Shown: positions 27,082-36,628, counted from the stretch's first letter. The stretch is 64,000 bases of DNA from Allomuricauda sp. F6463D (GCF_023015965.1 NZ_JALKAN010000001.1:1200160-1264159); one strand, 5' to 3'. Translations and numbers: made by a program. Notes: generated by a model from the letters alone, not told the origin.

Positions 27082-27137
27082 TCCTTTTCAGATAACAAAT
27101 ACTCCTTTTCAGATAACTAAAATCCTTTTATTAAAGT
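27082..27137. promoter_or_regulatory. Tandem 21-bp-spaced motif, candidate AraC-type operator 1
   Basis: TCCTTTTCAGATAAC occurs at 27082-27096 and again at 27103-27117, a spacing of exactly 21 bases. A weaker third copy (TCCTTTTATTAAAG) begins at 27123. Direct repeats two helical turns apart are typical of AraC-family sites. They lie between the divergent fusion gene and the regulator operon. The same motif recurs at 28564. Confidence 0.6.
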
Positions 27138-27169
27138 CAATAGCTCTCCTGTAAAAAAATCAATTGCAG

Positions 27170-27177
27170 TAATTTTG
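27170..27177 (+). promoter_or_regulatory. Possible -7 box (TAATTTTG) of the regulator operon
   Basis: TAATTTTG fits the Bacteroidota -7 consensus TAnnTTTG and lies 31 bases before the ATG at 27209. No good -33 TTG lies at the usual distance, which would fit a promoter needing an activator. Confidence 0.4.
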
Positions 27178-27208
27178 TAAATTGATTGCGCTAACCAGTT
27201 TTCCGGAG

Positions 27209-27595
27209 ATGAAAAAAACACATGAAAACCGCTATGCCATATATCTGTTGACCGATGATCTTTTACATATCATTTACAAGAAAGTGCCTTGTATCAATGT
27301 TAAGGCAGCACAACTCATTGTCAAAGATCGTATGGAATTACAAGAAGGTAAAGTGATGCCGGTGCTCTGCGATATACGGGAGGTCCGGAATATCGATAAG
27401 GCCGCAAGGGACTATTTGGCTTTGGAAGGTTCCCTTTGGATTGAGAAACTGGCCTTTTTGATCGATCCACCGGTTACGGATATGATAAGCTCCATTTATC
27501 TGGACACCCATGCCCAGAAGGTGCCTACACAATCCTTTACCAAAAAAGCGGAGGCACTGGCCTACTTGAGCATTAAGGAAACCGATGATAACTAA
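27209..27595 (+). CDS. Small DUF7793-like (STAS-fold-like) protein
   Basis: The 128-residue protein starts MKKTHENRYAIYLLTDDLLH, with GGAG just upstream. A TTG-led extension to 27182 is unlikely. It shows the alternating pattern of the DUF7793 type: YAIYLLTDD, VMPVLCDIREVRNID, RDYLALEGSLWIEKLAFLI. That family resembles STAS domains, which act as protein-binding switches rather than enzymes. It is 18 bases before the PAS-AraC gene and likely works with it. The fold assignment is from memory of the family and is moderate. Confidence 0.65.
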   Translation: MKKTHENRYAIYLLTDDLLHIIYKKVPCINVKAAQLIVKDRMELQEGKVMPVLCDIREVRNIDKAARDYLALEGSLWIEKLAFLIDPPVTDMISSIYLDTHAQKVPTQSFTKKAEALAYLSIKETDDN

Positions 27596-27613
27596 TCTAT
27601 ACTATTAAACAGG

Positions 27614-28540
27614 ATGCCGAACAGCGATGACTTTAGGGTAAAACGGATACAAAAGATGCTCTTGGAAATGGCCAAGGGCAATTTCTTCTATAGCATTGAA
27701 CCCATGGACAAGAATGACAATATTGCTTCTTTGGTGGTCATGCTGAACATGGTCAATGAGGAAATAGGGGCGGCCTTTATCCATCAAGGTTTTGCAAACG
27801 CGCACAACACCCCACAATGTGTCATCCAACTATCCATGATCTTGGATGCGAATGGTCACATTGAACTGCTCACCAACGGCACCTGCTCCCTATTGTCCTA
27901 TCCCCCTAAGGATCTTTTCGGAAAACATATCACTGAATTCATGACGGAACGGTCCCAGGAAAGGTGGCACAAGAAGATGGCAAAACATTTGAAACGGGAG
28001 CGGTCTGAAACGGTATTGTTCCTGGAATTCATTACGAACGATGGTCTTTTGCTGGCCAAGGATTGTCAAATATCGGTGTACCAGGCCTTGGATGGGAGCG
28101 GTCAAAAAACCCTGTTGAACTCCGTATTCTTTTCCAAGGGGGAGCCTTTTGAAACGGGGCTGCCCAAAAATAAACTCAAAGTAACCAAGGGCATCAAGGA
28201 GCATAAGGTCACGTTGACGCCAGAGGACATCCAAATCATCAGGGACGTTCATGATATGATCATCAACAATCTGGACAAAGACCTTCCCACCTTGCAGGAT
28301 CTTGCCCGTCAGAAGGGTACCAACGAGTACAAACTGAAATATGGCTTCAAACAAATCTATGGTACGACCATTTTTAGATTTCTGATCAGGGAACGTCTTC
28401 GAATGGCAAGGACCCTGATCCAGCACAGCTCCTTAACGATAAAGCAAATCATCCAAATGACCGGCTTTAAGAGCAAGACCCATTTTTCAAGGGCATTCAA
28501 GGACAAATATGGAATGTCCCCTACGGATTTAAGGTTGTAA
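27614..28540 (+). CDS. PAS-AraC family transcriptional regulator
   Basis: The 308-residue protein has a PAS-like sensory region (about 70-175, with SMILDANGHIELLTNGTCSL). Its C-terminal AraC/XylS HTH (about 215-308) has the two helix-turn-helix units LPTLQDLARQKGTNEYKLK and LTIKQIIQMTGFKSKTHFSR, then AFKDKYGMSPTDLR. It is a DNA-binding activator or repressor responding to a cytosolic signal. The 21-bp-spaced repeats on both sides of this operon (27082 and 28564) are its likely targets. Confidence 0.88.
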   Translation: MPNSDDFRVKRIQKMLLEMAKGNFFYSIEPMDKNDNIASLVVMLNMVNEEIGAAFIHQGFANAHNTPQCVIQLSMILDANGHIELLTNGTCSLLSYPPKDLFGKHITEFMTERSQERWHKKMAKHLKRERSETVLFLEFITNDGLLLAKDCQISVYQALDGSGQKTLLNSVFFSKGEPFETGLPKNKLKVTKGIKEHKVTLTPEDIQIIRDVHDMIINNLDKDLPTLQDLARQKGTNEYKLKYGFKQIYGTTIFRFLIRERLRMARTLIQHSSLTIKQIIQMTGFKSKTHFSRAFKDKYGMSPTDLRL

Positions 28541-28563
28541 AATATTTAAAATCATACATTTAC

Positions 28564-28599
28564 TCCGTTTCAGATAACAAATACTCCCTTAGAGATACA
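28564..28599. promoter_or_regulatory. Tandem 21-bp-spaced motif, candidate AraC-type operator 2
   Basis: TCCGTTTCAGATAAC at 28564-28578 is followed by a weaker copy starting TCCCTTAGAGATACA at 28585, again 21 bases on. The stretch 28568-28587 is identical over 20 bases to 27086-27105. It ends about ten bases before GAACTTTG (28610-28617), a near match to the -7 box, so the site would place an activator next to the promoter of the MauE gene. Confidence 0.6.
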
Positions 28600-28636
28600 T
28601 CAGACTCCCGAACTTTGTCATATCAAATCAAAGGAT

Positions 28637-29089
28637 ATGTCACGCAAAGGAATCTACTCCAAACTTATTACCCTGTTCAGCCTTTTGCTGACCATTCTAT
28701 TCATGTATACAGCGGTAAGTAAACTGAACCATTTAGATCTCTTTCAATGGCGCCTGGAACGGATGCCTTATATTTCATCCTATGCCTCTTTGATCTCATG
28801 GGCCGTGCCCTTTCTGGAGTTGGTAATCGCAGGCCTATTGTGGTTCACAAGATACCGCACCCTAGCCCTATATGCCAGCTTGGTCTTATTGGGTTCATTC
28901 ACTACCTATATCATTGTAGTCCTAAAATACAGTGATTCCATCCCTTGCTCCTGCGGCGGGGTCATTTCGGCCCTCGGATGGAAGGACCACATACTATTGA
29001 ATATCTCCTTTATGGTCCTTGCCCTGTTAGGGATTATTTGGTCGAAGAAACAATACAACATCCAAGCAACCCAAAAATCTGTACAGTAG
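28637..29089 (+). CDS. MauE/DoxX family membrane protein
   Basis: The 150-residue inner membrane protein has four hydrophobic helices and the signature SIPCSCGG with a following W-K-D-H, as in MauE/DoxX redox-associated membrane proteins. MauE is needed for disulfide formation in methylamine dehydrogenase, and relatives resemble DsbB/VKOR-type quinone-linked proteins. It is followed after about 50 bases by a secreted peptide with two cysteines, a natural disulfide substrate. The redox role here is inference. Confidence 0.8.
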   Translation: MSRKGIYSKLITLFSLLLTILFMYTAVSKLNHLDLFQWRLERMPYISSYASLISWAVPFLELVIAGLLWFTRYRTLALYASLVLLGSFTTYIIVVLKYSDSIPCSCGGVISALGWKDHILLNISFMVLALLGIIWSKKQYNIQATQKSVQ

Positions 29090-29141
29090 GGGAAGCCGAA
29101 AACCTAGAAAAGAGTAGGCATTAACTTTAATATTAAGTATT

Positions 29142-29378
29142 ATGAAATCTAATTTTTTAAAACTTGTTTTACCTGCCTTCGCCATCCTTTTGGCGGTTGG
29201 CCTAGCCTTTGCCACAGAGGAAAGCAATCTTCCTTATGTGGGCTATATCGCTACCCAATCCGGGTATGCTGAAATTCAAACAGATTGTCCCAATCTTGGT
29301 GAGGGGTACTGTTATGAGGGACTCGATCAGGTGTTCAATGACAGTGGGTTGACAGACCCTAAGCGTACATGGGATTAA
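29142..29378 (+). CDS. DUF6520 family secreted peptide
   Basis: The 78-residue protein has a signal peptide (SNFLKLVLPAFAILLAVGLAFA) and a short mature part of about 50 residues holding two Cys (QTDCPNLGEGYCYEG). This matches DUF6520, small Bacteroidota peptides usually found next to MauE-type proteins. It is followed by a strong terminator, so this is the end of the transcript. Its function is unknown; a processed signal or secreted toxin-like peptide are possibilities, without direct evidence. Confidence 0.75.
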   Translation: MKSNFLKLVLPAFAILLAVGLAFATEESNLPYVGYIATQSGYAEIQTDCPNLGEGYCYEGLDQVFNDSGLTDPKRTWD

Positions 29379-29400
29379 ACACCATAATGCGTTAGTCAAG

Positions 29401-29434
29401 ATGAGGCTGTCCAAAAGGACAGCCTCATTATTAT
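29401..29434 (+). terminator. Terminator after the DUF6520 gene
   Basis: A perfect 12-bp stem, ATGAGGCTGTCC with its complement at 29417-29428, encloses an AAAA loop and is followed by TATTAT. The hairpin is very stable although the T-tract is poor; it may act in both directions. Confidence 0.75.
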
Positions 29435-29692
29435 ATGAAAAACCGTTAAAGTCAAATAATTGCCCTGTCCGATGCAACACCACATGTCGACACAAATGAT
29501 CTTTGGGTCTTTTTAAATGAACAATAACCCGTTGATGCAAAATAACATCCTGAACTCCAAGTCAACATAATTTATTGCATTCCTTAGGGTACACCAGAGA
29601 TCTTACTCACTATAGGCCTGGCCACAAATCATTATTTCAAAGAGGCGCCAAAAAGCTTGGTTGACCCCTTAAGGTTGCTATCTCCTTCCTAT

Positions 29693-29729
29693 AAAAAAAG
29701 CCGCCCAGAAATTGCTTTCCAGACGACTT
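29693..29729 (-). terminator. Terminator of the susC-susD-protease operon
   Basis: On the minus strand an 11-bp stem with several G-U pairs (arms 29719-29729 and 29698-29708) is followed by seven T. It lies 45 bases beyond the metalloprotease stop codon. Confidence 0.7.
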
Positions 29730-29773
29730 CATCACTAATTCAAAAAAAATGATCTACTATAAAAAAAGAAAGG

Positions 29774-32080
29774 TCAATTAGGATCCATCAGAAATACCTT
29801 TTCCAACTTGGCAAGGCATAGGGTCCAATGACCATTCTGCTCCAGATGCCTTTCCTGCCGCAACTTTTCATCCATCTGTATTTTTAATTGTATGAGTTGT
29901 CCCATCATCATGCCTTTGGCATAATCGGTTTGGGCAAATACATCAAGATTGCGTTTCACATCTGTACCTTCTTCCAAAACAATCTTTACCAACGAATCGA
30001 TATAGGCTGCCTGCAACCCTTGTTTTCTAGGCTCCACAAACCCACCCTTCCCATTCAATTCACTAAAAAGTCCCCTTTGCAGTTGTACAAAATAGGTATT
30101 CATAACCCCTTTGAAGCCATGGATGGTCTCCATATATTGCAAACGTTTCATGAATTTCGGCTTCAACATCTCCTGTAACAATAACTGTTGGTATGTAAAT
30201 AGCTCATCCGGAAAGGTCGTAAACCGTGAATAGGTATTGAACGTTGGTCGGGCCAACCACTCTGGGGGTTCAACAATCTGATCGACCAAAAAATCCATGG
30301 CCTCCCGTTGGGTTTCCAAGGGAATGGGATCATACATTTTCCCGGGTTGATCCATCGATTTATAGAATACCTCAAATCCACCTACCAGCGAAAAGACATG
30401 CCTCATAGTGAAATACCAAAGTTCAATGGCCTCCCTATGGATACGTTCCATACGTGCATTGTCCTTTTGGCCCTGGTTCAGTTTAGGCAAGAGCGCCATG
30501 GCCCTCTCCAGATTTTTCATGGCCAATTTGGCGCCTTTGACAGGATCATCCGTTTCGACGACCTCATCCGTTGCGGTCGGACCGATGAATTCACCCTGAT
30601 CGTTCGTATAGCGATACCAAGGAATGGTATCCTGCAATCGAATGAGGCGTTCCAGACTATCGTTTTTTTTTTCAGCCGACCAACCCTCAGGAAACTCCTG
30701 ATATCCCCATCGGATATAGTATCCATCCGTTGGACCCACTCTTTGTATCAAAAGGGAAGGGGGAATACTATCTTCGGGTTGTGCCATATTGTTATGACGG
30801 GCATAATTCATAATACTCGGGGTATGGCCCATCGTTTGAAGCCATTGTACATCACCCATTTTAACAACGGGGTACCGATATTCCCCATAGCTATTGTCAG
30901 TAATCCCAAAAGCATGACCTGTTTCATGGGCCACCAAGGATTGTATCAATTCCCCCATGAGTTCATCGGGAAAGGGATAGGTTTGGGCACGCTCATCCAA
31001 GGCCGCGCATCGGATAAAGTATGCATCCATCAGATGTTCATAGGAAGAACCCAACAGAATATCGGATTTTATGATCTCTCCCGACCTTTGGTCCACCACC
31101 AAGGTCACGGTCGAACCGCTTCTTTTTTCCCCGAACTCCCTGATATTCCCATTCCTGAACCATCGAACTACTGAAGTTCCCAGACCATGGCTCGACCACT
31201 CATCCAAGGAATCGACCTCATGCACAACGATGGCATCTTTAAAACCTGCCGACTCGAAAGCGGGCAGCCATTCCAAGATACCGGCTTTGACATAAGTCCT
31301 CCATTGCTTCGGGATGTCAGGGGACATGATAAAGGTGATGGGACGGATGGGAACACTGGTCTGCCTATCCTTATATTTTTTTTCCAAACGCCAACGGACA
31401 ATACTTCCCATATCATTTTTGGTACGATCGCGGTGGTTGGGCATACCCTCGATCAAAAAACTCATTCGATAATCAAACCGTCTGGGATCCATGGGACTTG
31501 ACAGCTTCATAAGGCTATAATAAACCGGCTGTATGATTTTGACGTTTTTCTTTTGTTGGCCCAGATGTACCTTGACCACTACCTCATCCCCCATCACCTT
31601 GGTGCCGACAACTCTGGTCAATTTTGGTACATTGGGTGTATTGGATAGCGTTTCCCATCCCAGGGATCCATCAAATAGGATATCTGTGATATTGATACGG
31701 AACCTATCTTCGTTTTCTTCCATGATATCAAAAACACCCAATATGTTCGATTCCACATCCGGATCATTTCCCACAGGCAACCAAATACCTGCCTCCGACC
31801 AAATCCTAGGTTCCTCCAAATAAATCTGGTTACCATATTTCCTGAACACCACCTGTTTGGTTTCATATCTATGTAATCGACCGATTCTGGTAAGAAGCAT
31901 GGGTTGCCCCATGTAAGATTTGGAGAGGTCCATAAAAAGCTGACCTTCCACTAGGGATGGGTTCAAAAAAGTCTGTGTTGTTGATGGGACTTCCCTAAAC
32001 TCGGTCCCTCCAATCGGATTTTGGGCCATTCCAAAAAAGGGAACAGTCAAGAACAACCCCATCCATAAAAAATATTTCAT
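29774..32080 (-). CDS. Zinc-dependent metalloprotease (DUF5117/DUF5118 type)
   Basis: From the ATG at 32080 the protein has 768 residues with a signal peptide (MKYFLWMGLFLTVPFFGMAQ). The zinc-binding motif AHETGHAFG lies near residue 385, and a SIMNYAR segment about 45 residues later looks like a metzincin Met-turn. The N-terminal half has the DUF5118/DUF5117 pattern. This secreted or periplasmic peptidase family is common beside SusC/SusD pairs. The frame runs 29 codons further upstream, overlapping susD, but those residues do not resemble a signal peptide. It is the last gene of the operon. Confidence 0.88.
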   Translation of the reverse strand: MKYFLWMGLFLTVPFFGMAQNPIGGTEFREVPSTTQTFLNPSLVEGQLFMDLSKSYMGQPMLLTRIGRLHRYETKQVVFRKYGNQIYLEEPRIWSEAGIWLPVGNDPDVESNILGVFDIMEENEDRFRINITDILFDGSLGWETLSNTPNVPKLTRVVGTKVMGDEVVVKVHLGQQKKNVKIIQPVYYSLMKLSSPMDPRRFDYRMSFLIEGMPNHRDRTKNDMGSIVRWRLEKKYKDRQTSVPIRPITFIMSPDIPKQWRTYVKAGILEWLPAFESAGFKDAIVVHEVDSLDEWSSHGLGTSVVRWFRNGNIREFGEKRSGSTVTLVVDQRSGEIIKSDILLGSSYEHLMDAYFIRCAALDERAQTYPFPDELMGELIQSLVAHETGHAFGITDNSYGEYRYPVVKMGDVQWLQTMGHTPSIMNYARHNNMAQPEDSIPPSLLIQRVGPTDGYYIRWGYQEFPEGWSAEKKNDSLERLIRLQDTIPWYRYTNDQGEFIGPTATDEVVETDDPVKGAKLAMKNLERAMALLPKLNQGQKDNARMERIHREAIELWYFTMRHVFSLVGGFEVFYKSMDQPGKMYDPIPLETQREAMDFLVDQIVEPPEWLARPTFNTYSRFTTFPDELFTYQQLLLQEMLKPKFMKRLQYMETIHGFKGVMNTYFVQLQRGLFSELNGKGGFVEPRKQGLQAAYIDSLVKIVLEEGTDVKRNLDVFAQTDYAKGMMMGQLIQLKIQMDEKLRQERHLEQNGHWTLCLAKLEKVFLMDPN

Positions 32081-32163
32081 TGTTTTTCGGTTTTTAAGGA
32101 CAGGCACTCCCCTACCACAGTACTGAACATTTCCAGACTTGTTTCCAGAGAGTGCCCACCGGA

Positions 32164-33573
32164 TCAATATCCTTGGTTTTGTGGCAATAGATTGGGATTG
32201 GCCTCCAATTCGATCTCAGGTATCGGAAAAAGTACATCCGTGTCCTCCCAATCCGGTTTGAACATCCCCAAAACCGCTGTGGCCCTACCCGTTCGCCTTA
32301 GATCGAACCAACGATGTCCCTGTTCGGTGAACAGTTCCACCCTACGTTCGGCAAGAATGGCTTCCAAAAGTTCACTTTCCGAATTGGCCGTGGTATTGGC
32401 AAGCCCTGCCCTATTTCGAATCATATTAAGGTCTTCACTGGCACCGATCAAATTTCCTATACGTGTCCTTGCTTCTGATCGGATCAGATATTGTTCCGCC
32501 AATCGAAAATGGATGGAATATTCAAGGGACTCCGTCACATCAAACCGTGCCTTGTACTTATAGGGATAGTACAACGTGATGGTCTGCTCTTCATTGGAGA
32601 TGCTATCGATCCATGCCGACCTTCGACCATCACCATCCTCAAAAGCGGAAAGGAGCCCATCGGTCAAGGCAAAAGACTGGCCAGGTACAAATGGGATGAT
32701 CAATTGACTGGCCTCTTGGGTATTCCCCGGAAATTCTCCATGCTGCAGTTGCCAAATCGTTTCCATTGATTCCTTTAGGAACACCATTCCCAGTTCATCC
32801 TCCAAACCAAAGTTCCCAATGACATCGGTTGCCTCGGCCTCGGCCAAGTCCCATTGGTCCGTATAGAGGTATACCCGTGCCAACAAAGCCTTGGCCACAT
32901 TTCGGTCCGGAACCAACCGTTCTTCATTCTCGATGGTACTGTTTTCCATAAGTCCCACAGCCCGCACCAGATCTGAAATAATCCCTTCATAAACTAAGTC
33001 TTCGGACATCCGTGAGACTTGATTGTTAAAGGCATAGTCTGTGGTTGTGATATAGGGAACATCCCCAAAAACGGATACCAAAAGACTGTGCATGAAGGCG
33101 CGGACAAAAAGTGCCTGTCCCATAAACCTGTCTTGCTCACTCTCTTCCAAATCGGTGGCCCCTTCAATCCCTTCGACAATGGCATTGGCCCCGTAAATGA
33201 CCTTATAGGCTTCACTCCACCAAGCCAAAACCTCGGTATTGGGTGGCAGCACCCGGTTCTGGTAGAATTCCAACAATTGGGGATTGAAGCCATAGTAGTC
33301 CAGTTCATCACTGTATATGGCCAATCTAGTGGTAAACCCATAGTTGCCGGAGACCATTCCAGATTCCCGCATGGTAAAATACAGGTCGGCCATGGCGGAT
33401 TCCACCGTAGATGGATCATTGAATACGGTCTCGGAGACCATGATGTTCTTTGGAGGGTCGACTTCCACAAATGCCGTACAGCCCATAATTCCTATTAAGG
33501 GTATTATCAATAGACACCTTTTCCCAGACAAGGAGTTCCATTTCATTATTAAATACTTCGTTATTGTTTTCAT
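32164..33573 (-). CDS. RagB/SusD family nutrient-binding outer membrane lipoprotein
   Basis: The 469-residue protein has a lipoprotein signal ending in IGIMGCTAF (lipobox Cys near residue 32) and the helical TPR-like body of SusD proteins (MADLYFTMRESG, ALLARVYLYTDQWDLAEAEA). The C-terminus has the usual ERRVELFTEQGHRWFDLRR pattern. It would cap the SusC barrel at the cell surface and bind substrate. A neighbouring peptidase rather than glycosidases suggests peptides or proteins as substrate. It starts 20 bases after susC. Confidence 0.92.
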   Translation of the reverse strand: MKTITKYLIMKWNSLSGKRCLLIIPLIGIMGCTAFVEVDPPKNIMVSETVFNDPSTVESAMADLYFTMRESGMVSGNYGFTTRLAIYSDELDYYGFNPQLLEFYQNRVLPPNTEVLAWWSEAYKVIYGANAIVEGIEGATDLEESEQDRFMGQALFVRAFMHSLLVSVFGDVPYITTTDYAFNNQVSRMSEDLVYEGIISDLVRAVGLMENSTIENEERLVPDRNVAKALLARVYLYTDQWDLAEAEATDVIGNFGLEDELGMVFLKESMETIWQLQHGEFPGNTQEASQLIIPFVPGQSFALTDGLLSAFEDGDGRRSAWIDSISNEEQTITLYYPYKYKARFDVTESLEYSIHFRLAEQYLIRSEARTRIGNLIGASEDLNMIRNRAGLANTTANSESELLEAILAERRVELFTEQGHRWFDLRRTGRATAVLGMFKPDWEDTDVLFPIPEIELEANPNLLPQNQGY

Positions 33574-33592
33574 GATACTTTTTTTTAGATGG

Positions 33593-36500
33593 TTAGAACC
33601 CTACTTTTAGCCCCAAGGTCAGTTGTCTCAGTGGTGGCAATCGGTTGTTGAGTGTCTGTTCCGGATCGGGCCCCTTGTATTTGGTAAAGGTCAAGAGGTT
33701 CTGCCCTTGCAGGTACACATTGACATCCAGACCATTTTCCAGATGGGGCACTTTGTAGTTCAAGGAAATATTGCGCACCCTGATAAAGGAGGCATCCGAC
33801 ACGGCGGCACTGCTCCTTCGCTGAAGGTCTCCATTGTTGGAGCCGGCAATCAATCCCGACGAGGCGACTTGATAGTTGTTCATATCACCCGGTTCCCGCC
33901 ATCTATCGCGGTAGAGTTCGACACCGGCATTTCTCCTAAACCCGGGAACCGCGTTGTCCCGGAGGGTATTATAACCCTTTTGCTTTTTGAACTGTAGGAA
34001 AACATCAAAGGTCAGGTTACCCCAGTTGAGGGTATTCCCGAGACCCCCATAAAATTTGGGTGCCAGATCCTCAATCCATTGAAGATCCCCACTGCTACTG
34101 ATGTTCCCATCCCCGTTATAGTCCTCGATCACGTATTGTCCAGTTTCGGGATCGACCCCAAGGGATCTGTACAGCTTTACAATGGATAAAGGTTCACCTA
34201 TGACATAGCGATTGGCAAAAGTGGAAGTTTCCAAACCATCATAGCGCACAAGTTTACTCTTGGGAACCGATATATTAAAAGTCGTGGACCATTTAAAGGT
34301 TTCCGTACTTAGATTGGCTGAACGAAAATCCAACTCAATACCGGAGTTCTCCACCGTGGCATCGAAATTACCGGTAAGCTCGGAAAACCCGGTCGTGGCC
34401 GCCAAGGGCACCCCCACCAGTTGATTGGAGGAACGGTTCCTGTACCATGATGCATTTACAAATACACGGTCCCTAAAAAACCCAAGTTCAAGCCCTGCCT
34501 CCAGTTTTTTGTTGACCTCCCATCCGAACAAGGGATTAAAAATGCCCGAAGGACTCAGAATGGCGACCCCGTCATAATCGGAACCTGTGACCGTATAGGT
34601 ATCCAAGAACCGGTAATCCCCGATATTATCACTCCCTGTGGTACCATAACTGCCTCGGAGTTTTCCAAAACTCAGTACGGAACTATCAGAAAGGAGGGCC
34701 TCTTCGGAAAAGATCCATGCCAATCCAACAGCACCGAAATTCCCGAACTGTTTGCCCGGACCAAAGCGGGAAGACCCATCCCTCCTTCCTGTCAGGTTAA
34801 GGATATACCTGTCCAAAAGTTTAAGGTTGACCCTCCCGAACACCGCATTATACTTATAATCGCTGTCGGCACTGTTGCGGACCTCCACACGATCGGCAGC
34901 TGTCAGGTTAAAGATCAGTGAATTGTTGGGAAAGCCCGTACCCCGCATCACCAGTTGCTCGGTAGTTTCCTGTTGGAAAGTGGTCCCCAAGAGTACATCC
35001 ATGGAAAGCATTTTCCAATCCGTTTTCCATTGCAACTGGGGTTCAATGATCCATGAATTCCGCTTGGAACTATTTGTGGTCAGGCTGGAATAGCTTTGTG
35101 GGGTAAAGTTGAACCTTGGGTTTCTTGCCGAACTCGGCAGGGTCCGGTACGAATCCAAACTATAATCCGTATAGCCCATGCTCGCCCTTACTTCCAAATC
35201 CTTCACAAGCTCATACGAGATCAGGGCATTTGCCAGAACAGTTCTGGTCTTGACCCCAAATTTCTCTTCAAGGGCTGCCAAAGGGTTGTCCCATGTATTG
35301 TTTTCCCAATTGAGATTACCATCCTCGTCAAATAGTGCAGGTGCATTCGGCGCCAGTGTATACGCTTGAAAGCTTAGGTCCGACCGTGGCAATAGATTAT
35401 CCTCTTGGCTATAACTGGTGGAAAGGTTCAACCGGAACCGGTCATTGTCCGATCGGTGGTTGATATTGCTATGCACATTGGCCCTTTTATAATTGGCATC
35501 CCCAGGAAAGACTGTCGTTTCTTTCAAAAAGGCACCACTGACCAAAAACTGGGTACGTTCACTTCCCCCGGAAACCGAAAGTTGGGCATTGTTCCGATAC
35601 GCCGTTCCCCCTATAAGTTCCCTTTGCCAATCGGTATATCGATCTTGGTCCCATAGGGTAATATCCGGCCAATAAAAGTCATAGGCGGGCACGCCCAAAA
35701 AACCATCAAGTCCATCATTGCTGACCCCTTCCCTTCTCACCTCCAGATATTGCTGGGTGTCCATCAGATCCATAAATTGGGAAACCTGGCCAAGGGAAGT
35801 ACTCAGGTGGGCATCGAACCGTGTTTTACCTGCCCTCCCCTTTTTAGTGGTGATCAGCACCACACCATTGGCCCCTCTTGAACCATATATGGCAGTGGCA
35901 TCGGCATCCTTAAGGACTTCAATGCTCTCAATGTCATTGGGATTGATGGCATTCAGGGGGCTGATATCGCTGTTCACGATATCCCTGGATATATCTTCGG
36001 AACCCAAGGATTGGGATCCGTAGGGCACCCCATCCACAATGTATAAAGGGTCTGTCACCCCGTTGATAAAGTTTTGTCCGCGCACCTCAATGGAAAAACC
36101 ACCTCCCGGAACCCCTGTGGACTGTACAATGTTCACTCCGGACAGATGTCCCTGCATGGCTGCCAGGGGATTGGCCACGGGTTGTTTTTCCATCACATCG
36201 GCCTTGATGGTGGCGATGTTTCCCGTACGTTCGCGCTCGGACACGGAGTAATAACCCGCATTGAGCACGACTTCCCCCAAAACGGTTACATCCTCCTCCA
36301 ATTGAACGATAACTTCCTCTCGACCAGCAATGGGAACAGTGAGGGATTTAAAGCCCACCATGGAAAAGATGAGCACATCGGTAGGACCCGCATTGATAGA
36401 AAAAGAACCATCAAAATCTGAGATAGTTCCAATATTCTTGGATTCCACCACAAGGTTCACCCCGGCCAGGGGATTCCCAGAAGTATCGGTCACGGTGCCG

Positions 36501-36628
36501 GAAACAGTGGCCTGTGGTGGTTCCAAGACTGTGCCCGCCTGCGCATGAAAAAAAATAAAGGGCATAAAAAAAACATATAGTAACATGAGCAGGAATCCCC
36601 TGCGCATGCCTGTTATTGAATGTTGCAT
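33593..36628 (-). CDS. SusC/RagA family TonB-linked outer membrane transporter
   Basis: The 1011-residue protein has a signal peptide, an N-terminal carboxypeptidase-like domain (VSGTVTDTSGNPLAGVNLVV, about 40-125), a plug with the SusC signature (VLKDADATAIYGSRGANGVV) and a TonB-dependent 22-strand barrel ending in LGLKVGF. It imports bulky ligands across the outer membrane with SusD. There is no anti-sigma or ECF sigma pair next to it, so its control is unclear. Confidence 0.93.
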   Translation of the reverse strand: MQHSITGMRRGFLLMLLYVFFMPFIFFHAQAGTVLEPPQATVSGTVTDTSGNPLAGVNLVVESKNIGTISDFDGSFSINAGPTDVLIFSMVGFKSLTVPIAGREEVIVQLEEDVTVLGEVVLNAGYYSVSERERTGNIATIKADVMEKQPVANPLAAMQGHLSGVNIVQSTGVPGGGFSIEVRGQNFINGVTDPLYIVDGVPYGSQSLGSEDISRDIVNSDISPLNAINPNDIESIEVLKDADATAIYGSRGANGVVLITTKKGRAGKTRFDAHLSTSLGQVSQFMDLMDTQQYLEVRREGVSNDGLDGFLGVPAYDFYWPDITLWDQDRYTDWQRELIGGTAYRNNAQLSVSGGSERTQFLVSGAFLKETTVFPGDANYKRANVHSNINHRSDNDRFRLNLSTSYSQEDNLLPRSDLSFQAYTLAPNAPALFDEDGNLNWENNTWDNPLAALEEKFGVKTRTVLANALISYELVKDLEVRASMGYTDYSLDSYRTLPSSARNPRFNFTPQSYSSLTTNSSKRNSWIIEPQLQWKTDWKMLSMDVLLGTTFQQETTEQLVMRGTGFPNNSLIFNLTAADRVEVRNSADSDYKYNAVFGRVNLKLLDRYILNLTGRRDGSSRFGPGKQFGNFGAVGLAWIFSEEALLSDSSVLSFGKLRGSYGTTGSDNIGDYRFLDTYTVTGSDYDGVAILSPSGIFNPLFGWEVNKKLEAGLELGFFRDRVFVNASWYRNRSSNQLVGVPLAATTGFSELTGNFDATVENSGIELDFRSANLSTETFKWSTTFNISVPKSKLVRYDGLETSTFANRYVIGEPLSIVKLYRSLGVDPETGQYVIEDYNGDGNISSSGDLQWIEDLAPKFYGGLGNTLNWGNLTFDVFLQFKKQKGYNTLRDNAVPGFRRNAGVELYRDRWREPGDMNNYQVASSGLIAGSNNGDLQRRSSAAVSDASFIRVRNISLNYKVPHLENGLDVNVYLQGQNLLTFTKYKGPDPEQTLNNRLPPLRQLTLGLKVGF

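Larger units (their letters stand above)
29379..29773. other. Convergent intergenic region between the DUF6520 and metalloprotease genes
   Basis: Apart from the two terminators (29401-29434 and 29693-29729) I see no gene or repeat in this 395-base stretch. Confidence 0.5.
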
